Of a DNA stretch of 64,000 nucleotides, positions 9,787 to 19,200 are shown one piece after another. Below the pieces are notes generated by a model that worked only from the letters and a program-made list of their open reading frames with translations, ran no database searches and was not told the DNA's origin. This DNA comes from an uncultured Chloroflexota bacterium (GTDB lineage: Bacteria; Chloroflexota; Anaerolineae; Aggregatilineales; Phototrophicaceae), in NCBI GenBank assembly GCA_937974245.1, contig CALJKV010000022.1:18556-82555 (forward strand), in the 5' to 3' direction. The stretch's first letter is position 1; the number at the start of each line of letters is the position of its first letter. Made by a program: the position numbers and the translations under genes.

Positions 9787-10104
9787 ATGAGCAGCGATGA
9801 ATTGGAACCGATTACCCCCGACGAGGCTCGAAATCTGCTGGAAGCGGCTATCCAGGCGCGTTTGGGCGATAACTGGGAAAACGATGAGTTCGGCTGGGTG
9901 CGTGTAACTGGGCATGACTATATGGCACGTCTGACCCGCCGGGGAAAGAATCTCGATTTTTATGTGGATTTGCTCGGCAGTGTCACCATTGAAGAGAAGC
10001 CGATTAATGAGGCGCAGTCCAGCGGCCGGCTCATCGCCTGGGTGCTGTTGCTGCTCTCGCTTGGTATCGCCGTGCTCATCGCCCGGATTGTCGGGGGGCT
10101 GTAA
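9787..10104 (+). CDS. Small tail-anchored hypothetical protein
   Basis: A 105-residue protein with an acidic soluble N-terminal part (about 1-75, including DNWENDEFGWVRVTGHDYMARL) and one C-terminal transmembrane helix, LIAWVLLLLSLGIAVLIARIV. I recognise no family. It lies 25 bp after the dehydrogenase and 9 bp before the next gene, so it belongs to the same rightward operon. Confidence 0.6.
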   Translation: MSSDELEPITPDEARNLLEAAIQARLGDNWENDEFGWVRVTGHDYMARLTRRGKNLDFYVDLLGSVTIEEKPINEAQSSGRLIAWVLLLLSLGIAVLIARIVGGL

Positions 10105-10113
10105 AGTCGTATC

Positions 10114-11757
10114 GTGGTGAACAGGTTCGCTCCATTCTTCCGCCGCGACGGGGCGCTGCTGCTGGTGCTCATTGTCGTTATTCTTTTGTTAGCATTACCT
10201 ACCCTGACATACCCACTAGGGCGTGACCAGGGAGAATTCGCCACGATTGGGCGCGGTATCCTTAACGGCCGGATTCCCTATACCCAACTGTGGAATCCAA
10301 AGCCGCCTGCCGTCTTTTACATATATGCTTTGGTAATGGCGGTTTTTGGTCGCACGGCGATAGCGCTACGGGCGCTTGACCTGCTATTGGTTCCGGTCAT
10401 GATGTTGGCACTCTACTGGCTGGGGCGGCGTATCGCTAACCGGCGGGTGGGGCTGTGGGCGGCGCTCATTTTCCCGGTGTTCTACTTCACCGAAACATTC
10501 TGGACGTTGACACAAAATGACGGAATCGCTGCGCTGCCGATGACGCTGGCGGTTGTCTCTGCCTTCAAGGCGCGGGATGCCCTCAGCGGGCGGTGGGCGT
10601 TTGTCTGGGCGCTGTTGACGGGTATGTTGAGTGCCTATGCCGTTTGGTTCAAGTATCCGTTTGCGTTGTTCGGTGTGGCATTGGCGGCTGGGTATTTGCT
10701 CATCACGCCCGGAGATACCGATTATGATCTCAAGCCATCAGCACCTCTCTATATACTCAGAACCAGGGGATTAAGCCCCTGGCTCACCGGGGTTTGGGCA
10801 GGCGCTAAAGTCGCAATTGCGGGCTTTGTCTTCGGCGGATTGCTCGTTATCCTGGGAGGTGCGGCACTGCTGGCGGTGCAGGGGGCGCTGGATGCCCTGC
10901 TAGAAAGCGCCCGTGTAACATCCCAATACACCGCGCTCACGTTTAACACGGACGATTTTCGAGAGTTGATGGCGACGGCGGTAGGGTATCGCTGGCAGCA
11001 GTGGGGTGTAGTTTGGCTTTTGGTTGCCGGGTGGGTTTTTGTTAAACGCCCTGCGAACGAACGCAATCGTACTGGCTGGCGTCTGGTTCTGTTGTGGTTG
11101 TTGGCTGGTCTGTTCATTATGCTGGTGCAGGCCAAAGGCTACGACTATCATTGGCTGCCGATGCTCCCCCCGTTGGCGCTGTTGGCGGCGGACACGGTCG
11201 ATAAGCTGCTCGGCAAGGTGAGGTTTATCCCTCGCGCTGTCGCGCTGGTTGCCGCAGCGGGATTTCTGGTGATCCTAGCTGCTGGTGTCTGGCCGCGTGC
11301 CTGGTCGTATCTTAGCGGGCAGGAGACGCAGATGGCGTATTTTCACCATTTCCAGGGGGGGGAGTTTGTGGCCGACGAATCACTGGCGGTGGCGAATTTG
11401 CTGCGCGAACGTGTTGCCCCCGGAGACTCGTTGTTTATCTGGGGATTTCGTCCCGAAGTGTATTATCTGAGCCAGTTGAACCCGGCGACGCGTTTCATTT
11501 TCCAGTTTCCGCTGGTAGCAGACTGGTATCCACCCGAATGGAAAGAAGAAGCGGTAGATACACTCTGGGCAGCGATGCCCCCTTATACATTGGTGCTGCA
11601 AGTGGACTATATGCCCTGGGTCACGGGGAGTCTTGAGGATTCCAATACATTGCTTCAGGCGTATACTGAATTGAATAACTGGCTCATTTACAACTATGAG
11701 TTCGACACTCAGATAGGTAACTTTTTCGTATGGCGACGGAAACCCGTATCCAGGTAA
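10114..11757 (+). CDS. GT39/ArnT-like membrane glycosyltransferase
   Basis: A 547-residue multi-spanning protein starting at GTG 10114. The first periplasmic loop after helix 1 contains PLGRDQGEFATIGRGILNG, matching the acidic catalytic loop of polyprenyl-phosphate-sugar glycosyltransferases (PMT/ArnT type). WNPKPPAVFYIYAL follows, then about ten hydrophobic helices and a soluble C-terminal tail. Such enzymes transfer a sugar from a lipid-linked donor to a lipid or protein on the outer face of the membrane. Acceptor and sugar are unknown. The last codons overlap the downstream GNAT gene by 28 bp. A perfect 7-bp hairpin lies inside the coding region at 10763-10782. Confidence 0.8.
   Translation: MVNRFAPFFRRDGALLLVLIVVILLLALPTLTYPLGRDQGEFATIGRGILNGRIPYTQLWNPKPPAVFYIYALVMAVFGRTAIALRALDLLLVPVMMLALYWLGRRIANRRVGLWAALIFPVFYFTETFWTLTQNDGIAALPMTLAVVSAFKARDALSGRWAFVWALLTGMLSAYAVWFKYPFALFGVALAAGYLLITPGDTDYDLKPSAPLYILRTRGLSPWLTGVWAGAKVAIAGFVFGGLLVILGGAALLAVQGALDALLESARVTSQYTALTFNTDDFRELMATAVGYRWQQWGVVWLLVAGWVFVKRPANERNRTGWRLVLLWLLAGLFIMLVQAKGYDYHWLPMLPPLALLAADTVDKLLGKVRFIPRAVALVAAAGFLVILAAGVWPRAWSYLSGQETQMAYFHHFQGGEFVADESLAVANLLRERVAPGDSLFIWGFRPEVYYLSQLNPATRFIFQFPLVADWYPPEWKEEAVDTLWAAMPPYTLVLQVDYMPWVTGSLEDSNTLLQAYTELNNWLIYNYEFDTQIGNFFVWRRKPVSR
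10763..10782. repeat. Perfect hairpin inside the GT39 coding region
   Basis: CCAGGGG, a six-base loop, then CCCCTGG. The stem is perfect and sits in the segment encoding the loop between two membrane blocks (RTRGLSPWL), where the protein can tolerate insertions. It may be one copy of a dispersed palindromic element; no second copy was recognised in the window. Confidence 0.35.
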
Positions 11758-12161
11758 TCATTCGCACGGCAGTCGAAGCCGACATCCCGATGCTGGAAGC
11801 ATTTATCACGCCTTTTGTAGAAGAGGGCAAGCTTCTGCACCGGACGTATGATGAGTTGGAAGAATGGCTGACAAACTTCTTCATCGCCGAATTTGATGGT
11901 GAGATTGTCGGCTGTGCGGCGCTGGAAATTTACTCAAAAAAGCTGGGCGAGATTCGCAGTCTAGCTGTATCTGACCGCGTGCAGGGCATGGGCATTGGCA
12001 AACGCCTGGTGGAGGCGTGCATTGAGCGTGCCAAAGAGAAGAATGTCTTTGAAGTAATGGCTATAACGTCCTCTGACCAATTCTTCATCTCGTGCGGCTT
12101 TGATTTCACGCTGCCCGGTGAGAAAAAGGCACTTTTTATGCAGACCCGTGACCGGCATTGA
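11730..12161 (+). CDS. GNAT N-acetyltransferase (ArgA-like)
   Basis: A 143-residue GCN5-type acetyltransferase. The acetyl-CoA site is clear in EIRSLAVSDRVQGMGIGKRLVE (motif A, Q/RxxGxGxR/K type), and the tail VFEVMAITSSDQFFISCGF resembles the ArgA/N-acetylglutamate synthase group of short GNATs. It may acetylate glutamate for arginine synthesis, but no arg genes are near. It starts inside the end of the GT39 gene (28-bp overlap) without a good ribosome-binding site, so it probably depends on translation of that gene. Confidence 0.75.
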   Translation: MATETRIQVIIRTAVEADIPMLEAFITPFVEEGKLLHRTYDELEEWLTNFFIAEFDGEIVGCAALEIYSKKLGEIRSLAVSDRVQGMGIGKRLVEACIERAKEKNVFEVMAITSSDQFFISCGFDFTLPGEKKALFMQTRDRH

Positions 12162-12378
12162 CCGGCATTTTAGCGTGTCAGTACACGGGGCATAAGCTCC
12201 TTATTTGCCCTCAGCCATTGACCTTTGTGACCCCTTAAAACCTCACAATTGACTTGCCTTTCCCTGTCCACTATACTCACAATATTCATGTTGCATGCAT
12301 TCACCTGCTTCATGTTTACCTGTGAAATTCCGTCAGATTTGTACCTGGCGATCAACAGATTGAGACGATTAACCTGAG

Positions 12379-14781
12379 ATGATTAACGAGAAAACGACGC
12401 AGACCCTGGAACTGCATAAAATCCTGGAGCAGCTCGCACGCTTTACGACCTTTTCTGCCGGGGCAGAACTGGCGCGGCATCTTCAACCAACAATTCACCT
12501 GGATGAAGCGCAGGGATGGCAGCAGGAAACTGCCGAAGCCCGCCTGGTATTCGAGAATAAGGTCACGGTTTCATTGGGGGGAGTGCGCGATGTCCGCGAT
12601 GCTGCGATCCAGGCCACACGCGGCATCGTGGTCGAAGCGCAAACCCTGCTTGACATACGCTACACGCTGCGCCGGGCGACCAGCCTGCGCCGTACCCTGG
12701 GGCGGATGAAAGGGCAGTACCCGCTCTTAGCCGACCTGGTGAACGAAGCTGAAGAATGCACCCATCTGCAAGACGAAATTGGGCGCGTTATCAGTGACAA
12801 AGGCGAGATACTCGACAGCGCCAGCCCGAAGCTAGCCACCATACGCCGTGATTTGAAGGTGGCCTTTGACCGACTGCATACCAAGCTAAACCGGCTTGTG
12901 GCTTCCAGTACGAACGGGCCGTTCTTACAGGAAGCCATTGTGACCATGCGTAACGGGCGTTACGTAATCCCGATTAAAGCGGAGTTCAAAGGGCGTATCC
13001 CCGGCATTGTGCATGATTCGTCATCCAGCGGTGCCACTTTGTTTATCGAACCGCTGGCGACGGTAGAACTCAATAATGCATGGCGCGAACTGCAATTGGA
13101 AGAGGATAATGAGATTCGTCGTATTCTAGCTGCGCTCACTGAAGAAGTTGGTCACGAATCCGAATACATCGTACGGACAGTGGAAGTGCTGGCGAATCTT
13201 GACCTAATATTTGCCAAAGCCCGTTATGCCGAAGAACTCAACGCGGTTATGCCGGGGATGGTGCCCTTCAAGGTGCATCCCAAAAACCAGGAACATCCTG
13301 GCAGCACGATTTATCTGCAAGGGGCGCGTCACCCGCTGCTCACTGGGAATGTCGTGCCAATTGATGTGGAACTGGACGACGCGACGTGGGTGCTGGTTGT
13401 CACCGGGCCGAATACGGGCGGCAAAACCGTATCGCTCAAAACGGTTGGCCTCTTGTGCCTGATGGCACAGTGTGGGTTGCAAGTCCCGGCGGAGGACGCG
13501 AAGTTGAGCGTTTTTACTGGGATATACGCCGACATCGGCGACGAACAGAGCATCGAGCAGTCCCTCAGCACTTTCTCCTCTCACATGACCAATACCGTCC
13601 AGATTTTACGTGAATGCGATGAACAGTCTCTAATCCTATTGGATGAATTGGGAGCTGGTACTGATCCGGCGGAGGGTGCCGCGCTGGCGCGGGCCGTTCT
13701 GAATCACCTGGTTGAGCGCCGTGTTACGACGATTGTCACTACTCATCACCCGGAACTAAAAATCTATGGTGTGGAAACCAGTGGCGTACGGAATGCCAGT
13801 GTAGAATTTGATCTGGAAACGCTGCGTCCGACGTATCGTCTGATTATCGGCCTGCCGGGGCGTTCAAATGCATTGGCGATTGCTTCCAGGTTAGGGCTTC
13901 CGGCGGAAATCATTGAGAATGCACGCGGCATGGTCGCTACTGAAGAACTGGTTGCCGACGACCTGTTGGATGAAATCCAGCGGACACGGGCGGAAATCCG
14001 TAACAACCACGCGATTATCGCGGCCCTGCGTGAGGAAGTCGAAGAGCAAAGTATCGAACTGCAAGCGCGGCTGGATAAGATTGAAGATGAGCGGCGCGAC
14101 ATCGTGGCTTCGGCGCGGCGGCAGGCGGAGTCCGAAATCAAGGAGTTCCAGAAGGAGATTAAGCGGCTGCGCAACGAAATGCGAAGCGCGTCGCTGCCAT
14201 TGGAAAAACTGAAGCAGCTACAGGATAACGCCAGCAACCTCTCCATTGACGCGCAGGAACCGGTGGAAAATGAAGGCGAGCGTGTTTATGAAAGCGGGTG
14301 GACACCACACCTGGGCGATAATGTCTATCTGGCGAAACTTAACGCGGAAGGCAAAATCTCAGAGCTTGACCGAGGCGAAGCCGTTGTTCAGGTCGGCACG
14401 CTTAAAGTCCGCGCCAAACTGGATGAGTTGGCACAACGTAGTGCCAATCCACAGCGTCTTAAAAAGCGTGGACACCAGCGGCAGTATGAAAAGTCGCCGG
14501 AGCCAGTTGCCCCTCGAGGCCAGTCTCCCGGATTAGAACTTGACCTGCGAGGCAGTCGGGTGGATGAAGCGCTTAAGCGACTGGAAACGTATATTGACGC
14601 GGCCTATCTCTCCGGGCTGCCTTTTGCCCGCATTATTCATGGTAAGGGGACGGGGGCGCTGCGTAAAGCGGTGCAGGAGCGCGTCGGCACGCACCCGCTG
14701 ATCTCGAAAGTCACACCGGCTATGCCCAAAGAGGGCGGCGATGGCGTAACGATTATTCATATGGTGCCATTGACGGGTTAA
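12379..14781 (+). CDS. mutS2: Endonuclease MutS2
   Basis: An 800-residue MutS2 protein of full family length. The N-terminus is MINEKTTQTLELHKILEQLA, followed by the core/lever region. Walker A is TGPNTGGKTVSLKT (about residue 343), Walker B is LILLDELGAGTDPAEG (about 417), and a coiled coil covers about 530-620. The C-terminal Smr nuclease domain begins LDLRGSRVDEAL (about 717) and contains the catalytic-loop HGKGTGALR. MutS2 suppresses recombination or rescues collided ribosomes; it is not a mismatch-repair MutS. It stands alone, with a strong terminator just downstream. Confidence 0.95.
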   Translation: MINEKTTQTLELHKILEQLARFTTFSAGAELARHLQPTIHLDEAQGWQQETAEARLVFENKVTVSLGGVRDVRDAAIQATRGIVVEAQTLLDIRYTLRRATSLRRTLGRMKGQYPLLADLVNEAEECTHLQDEIGRVISDKGEILDSASPKLATIRRDLKVAFDRLHTKLNRLVASSTNGPFLQEAIVTMRNGRYVIPIKAEFKGRIPGIVHDSSSSGATLFIEPLATVELNNAWRELQLEEDNEIRRILAALTEEVGHESEYIVRTVEVLANLDLIFAKARYAEELNAVMPGMVPFKVHPKNQEHPGSTIYLQGARHPLLTGNVVPIDVELDDATWVLVVTGPNTGGKTVSLKTVGLLCLMAQCGLQVPAEDAKLSVFTGIYADIGDEQSIEQSLSTFSSHMTNTVQILRECDEQSLILLDELGAGTDPAEGAALARAVLNHLVERRVTTIVTTHHPELKIYGVETSGVRNASVEFDLETLRPTYRLIIGLPGRSNALAIASRLGLPAEIIENARGMVATEELVADDLLDEIQRTRAEIRNNHAIIAALREEVEEQSIELQARLDKIEDERRDIVASARRQAESEIKEFQKEIKRLRNEMRSASLPLEKLKQLQDNASNLSIDAQEPVENEGERVYESGWTPHLGDNVYLAKLNAEGKISELDRGEAVVQVGTLKVRAKLDELAQRSANPQRLKKRGHQRQYEKSPEPVAPRGQSPGLELDLRGSRVDEALKRLETYIDAAYLSGLPFARIIHGKGTGALRKAVQERVGTHPLISKVTPAMPKEGGDGVTIIHMVPLTG

Positions 14782-14807
14782 TCTGCGACAAGGTTAGTCT
14801 GTACACA

Positions 14808-14844
14808 AACAAAAAAGGACACGGCTGCGCGTGTCCTTCTTGTT
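14808..14844. terminator. Bidirectional terminator after mutS2
   Basis: AAAGGACAC, an eight-base loop, then GTGTCCTT, flanked by an A-run on the left and CTTGTTT on the right. It separates mutS2 from the convergent SPFH gene. Confidence 0.8.
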
Positions 14845-14860
14845 TACTGTGGCATTGTAG

Positions 14861-15946
14861 TTAACCGCCAGAGCTATTGGTAGCGTCTGGCGTCGGTTCC
14901 GACGTTGGCACGGCAGGCGGGACGAAATCCGGGTTTGCCTCAGCCAAACTGCTGAAATCGAACAGGAACGGGCTGTTGGCCGGTACCAGTGCGATGTTCA
15001 CGTTGTCGCTCAGATTCTGCACATACAGGTACTGGATCAGGCTGGGGTTGGCGGCGATCTGCTCGCTCACCAGCCGGAGGGCTTCGGCTTCGGCCTGGGC
15101 ACGCAGAACAATGGACTGCGCATCACCTTCGGCGCGAGCAATCGCGGCATCGCGTTCACCATCGGCCTGGGCGCGAAGCTGGTTGGCTTCGTTCTCACGC
15201 TGGACGACACGAAGTTGGGCCTGCTGCGCTTCCTGGTCGGCAATCTGTTTCTGCTCAATCGCTTGGCGGAACAAATCCGAGAAGGTGATGTCACGCACGA
15301 GCAGATCCGTTAGGTGCAGACCTTCAGCCTCAAAGCGTTCGCCAATCCGAGTTTGCATTTCATTTTCCATGTCGGTGCGTTTTTCGCCATAGATATCCTC
15401 AGCGCGATATCCCGAAACTACATCCCGAATGAGACCACGTACGGTGGGCCGCACGAAGTTTTCCTGGTAGCCGGTCTGCCACCGCTGGTGTAGTTCATTT
15501 ACCTTGTCCGGGTTCACGTTGTACAGCACCGTAATATCCAGTGCGACTTCCTGACCATCTACTGTTCGGCTTTGCACCGCATCATTGCCACGCAGTGCCC
15601 CTTCAGTTTCACTTCCGGACATGGTGTATTGTTGCTGATTAATCGGATAGATATAGTAAATCTGGACAACCGGAATAACCACCGATGTGCCCGCCCGGCG
15701 CGGTGCTTCAAACTGCCCGGACAGTGTGTTGACGATCACACCGACCTGAGTTGGTTCAATAATCAGGATGCCCTGGCTAATTATGCCGAACAGCAGCCCG
15801 ATGACCAGCCCAACTACAGCCAGCAAGGCACCACTGCGTGCATTTCGTCCCTGGGAAACGGATGTAACTGCGATAGCTATACCGGCGAGGAAAAGCACAC
15901 CACCGACTAACGCCAATGTGCCTAAAATTCCACTTACACCACCCAT
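14861..15946 (-). CDS. SPFH/band-7 (prohibitin-like) membrane protein
   Basis: A 361-residue protein. Two N-terminal hydrophobic helices (about 8-30 and 41-66) precede the SPFH domain, which starts with IIEPTQVGVIVNTLSGQFE and contains QVALDITVLYNV-like strands (here EVALDITVLYNVNPDKV). An Ala/Glu-rich coiled coil follows (about 235-300). ATG 15946 is preceded by AAAGGAG; the TTG one codon upstream is less likely. SPFH proteins form membrane-associated oligomeric scaffolds and often assist protease or membrane quality control. No partner gene is adjacent. Confidence 0.85.
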   Translation of the reverse strand: MGGVSGILGTLALVGGVLFLAGIAIAVTSVSQGRNARSGALLAVVGLVIGLLFGIISQGILIIEPTQVGVIVNTLSGQFEAPRRAGTSVVIPVVQIYYIYPINQQQYTMSGSETEGALRGNDAVQSRTVDGQEVALDITVLYNVNPDKVNELHQRWQTGYQENFVRPTVRGLIRDVVSGYRAEDIYGEKRTDMENEMQTRIGERFEAEGLHLTDLLVRDITFSDLFRQAIEQKQIADQEAQQAQLRVVQRENEANQLRAQADGERDAAIARAEGDAQSIVLRAQAEAEALRLVSEQIAANPSLIQYLYVQNLSDNVNIALVPANSPFLFDFSSLAEANPDFVPPAVPTSEPTPDATNSSGG

Positions 15947-16270
15947 CAATGACTCTCCTTTGTACGAACTATGATGCTCGTTTATAGACCGTTAGAGGAA
16001 TATTTCAACCAGATTATAACACGTCTGCGTCATTTACCAGCATAATTTGCCGGATTGGTGGAGTGATGAGACAGACGGTCAGCAACATCTCATGTGAATC
16101 TGCCTTCTGGGTGAAACCACCTCAACTCCCGATAGCATCTGTTTTACCCAATTGGGTATACGCAAAATTCTGCCCAAAAGTTGCATAGTACCGTCTCTAT
16201 CCGATCAAACCTTGCGGCGTTGTCTCCGGCTAGTACAATTAGAAGCATATCGCCCTGCCAGGAGACCCAC

Positions 16271-19200
16271 ATGGCCGACAGCCTGTTCGATAACCGCTAC
16301 CGCTATGATTACATCTACCCGCGTGGTCGCTCTGGTGAGACGCTCCGCGCTGTAGATACCTACGATAATGATCGTCCCGTGGTCGTCAAGCGACCCGCCC
16401 CTAATGATGCCCCGCCGATTCGTGCCGGGCAGGAAGTCAGTATCCTCAATGAGCGTAAAGCGTTGCAGCGTCTGGAAGGCCACCCAATCATCACGGGGCT
16501 GTTAGGTAGTGGTCAGTTCGTGGTAGGTGGAATCGCCCACCAGTATATTGTGATGGAACGCGGCCAGGGCGTGTTGGTAGATGAGCTGGTACGGGATTTG
16601 GCCGCTAAGGGAGAGCGGCTGCCTGAATTGGAGATGCTGGTCATCCTGGATGGACTGCTCGAATTGCTCCAAACGGCGCATGAGCGCGATGTGGTCTACA
16701 ACGATGTGGATGCCAAACATCTTTTTTGGGATCGTGACGGTTACCGGCTCAAAGTGATTGACTGGGGGAATGCCGTCTTCCTGGAAGGTGATGAAACCAC
16801 GCCTCAGGGTATCAGTCGGCAGAGCGATATTTTCCAGGCCGGTCAGTTGCTCTATTACATCATCAGCGGTGGGGGACGGGCTGATCTGCCGCGTGACGCT
16901 GGCGAAGATTTCCTGATAAACCTGGGACATGATGCCGAGCGGGTCTCGCCACGTTTGCACCAGATTATGAGCAAGGCCGCGCATCCCAACACCCGGTTGC
17001 GTTATCCTTCTATCACTCGGCTGCGGAAAGACCTGGATGAGTATCGCGGGCCGCTGGAACGTGAGCGTAACAGTATCCTGGGGCGTATGACCGAACGACT
17101 GCGCCATAGCCGCAGCAAAGATGAACTTCAGGTCATGTTAGAAACACTCGAACCTGCCCTGACGATGGACCCCGGATTCCCACAGTCCCGGCAGACCTAC
17201 CGCGAGATTCTGGCCCGGCTGCGCGATCTGGAAGTTGCCGCCGACCTGGACGCTGTCCGCATCTACCTGGAAAGCGGGAGTTGGGAGCGTGCAGCCCGGT
17301 TGCTCGGCAATCTTCGCGCTCGTGCCAGAGGGGAGCAGGCTGGCATGGTGAATATGCTGCGCGAGTGGGCGGAGACGATGCAAACCGCAGGACTTGCGCC
17401 TACACCCTCGGCTATTCTGGAAGCGGTCACACTGATTTTCGATGATTACCCGGTACGTGCTGCCGACATGCTGCTCACCCATGTAGACGATGAAGCCGCG
17501 TATCCGGTGCAGCTTCTGTTGGCGGAGCGAATCTCGGCCTATGTGCCGGATGTTCTGCTGCTGCGCCCCAACCTCTACCGGGTTGAGACGACGCTGGCAC
17601 ACCTGGCAGCTGAAGGAGGCAACACCACTGAACCGCGTGCCTTATTGACGGCTATTCACCAGGTTCTCAACGCATTGGCCGGCATGAGTCCGGCTAATCT
17701 GGTTGATTTGCGGGACGGATTCCGCACTGTGGTGGATGAAATTACCGCGCTGGGGGCGTTGCTGGATGGTCTTTCAGGGGAAGGGATCGCGCAAGACCGA
17801 CTGCCCATGGCCGCGCTGGATCGTGCCTTGAATGCGGCTATGATTCTGGCCGACAATATGCACGTGATTGGCCGGCAGGCTACCGCCAGCCCCCGTGATG
17901 CTCTGGCGGCGCTGGATGCGAGCCGGACGATAGACCCATCCAATCCTGCCTGGGACACGGTGGGGCGGTTGTTGGATGGCCTTTATGAACTCTTGGGCAG
18001 TTACCAGACCTATGTTCCGGCGGCGGATGGCTCTGACCTCGCCGGTTGGCTGCGCGATTCTCATGAAGACCTGGCCCCCTTTGCTGGACGTTTGTTTGAT
18101 GAAATGCTCCTCGGTATGGTGCGCGGGCTGGAAGCGGCTGCCGAAGCCTGGGGGAACTACGCTGAAAGCACGATTCTGGGCAATCGCTTGGGGACCATTA
18201 CGGCGCTCAACGATGCGGCGGATGCGATAGGCACAGTCAGTCCGACATTAGCCGGATGGCTCAACCAGCTTCGCGCCATTATCAGCAGTGCACACTATAT
18301 CGAAAGGCACACTCTGTATGGCGGGTTAGGACGCTTGCTGGCGGATGGCTGGGAGGCCTTCGACAAAGGTCGTCTGCCGGATGCCGAGCGGCTGGGGAAT
18401 CAGGCCGTAGATATTGCCAAAACCGATACTGAGAAGCTGGCAGCTTCTCGTCTAGCTCGCCTCGCTGAACTCACCCGCAACTGGCTTGAACGCAGCGGGG
18501 CGGCCAACCGTAAAGGCGTGAAAACGGCGCTCAGTACCGTCGAGACGCTGTATACTGTCGAGGAAAGTGCCATTCGTGAAGCCTTCACCGCACAGATGCC
18601 GAGTAAAGAAACATACCTCAAGGCGATGGGCAAAGGGCTGGTTGAACTTTATAACCGGAGCAGTACCGCCGGACTGCGAATTCTGTTCGCCAACTATATT
18701 TTCCTGGGCGCGCTGGATGCTCATGGTGGCGTGTTAGAGGATGCTGGGTTCTGGCTTGAGGCGGCAGTCAAAACGCTGGGCGAGTACGGAGAACGTCATC
18801 CGCTCACTCGCGCCCTGGCGGAATTTACCGAGCGCCGGCGGGATTTGAATGCGGCGGCGGCCCTCTTGAATCAGGTCAACGGCGGTTTCGCCTTGGCGAC
18901 TCTCGATAGTACGCGCCGCAAGCTGGAAGATAACCCCCAGGCACGGACTCTGGCCGCCGGAATCCACAGCCTGCGCGAGTTAGAGGCCAGTGTGCGCGAT
19001 TGGTCGGACGGTGAGTTTCGTTCCGCCGGAATCAAGCTGGACAATGCCATTAAGAATGTTGGTGAGGTGGAGCAGGCAGGGGCGATTACCCTGACCGGCT
19101 ATCGTAGTTGGTTGATGGAACTGAGCGCAGCATCGGCGGAACTGCACAATCTTTCACGCATGATGCACCAGGCGATTGATCAACGTCCGAATGACCCGCC

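Noticed and set aside
12149..12170. Short tandem repeat ACCGGCATTG at the end of the GNAT gene
   Set aside because: Two imperfect copies of 10 bp are too few to call a repeat array.
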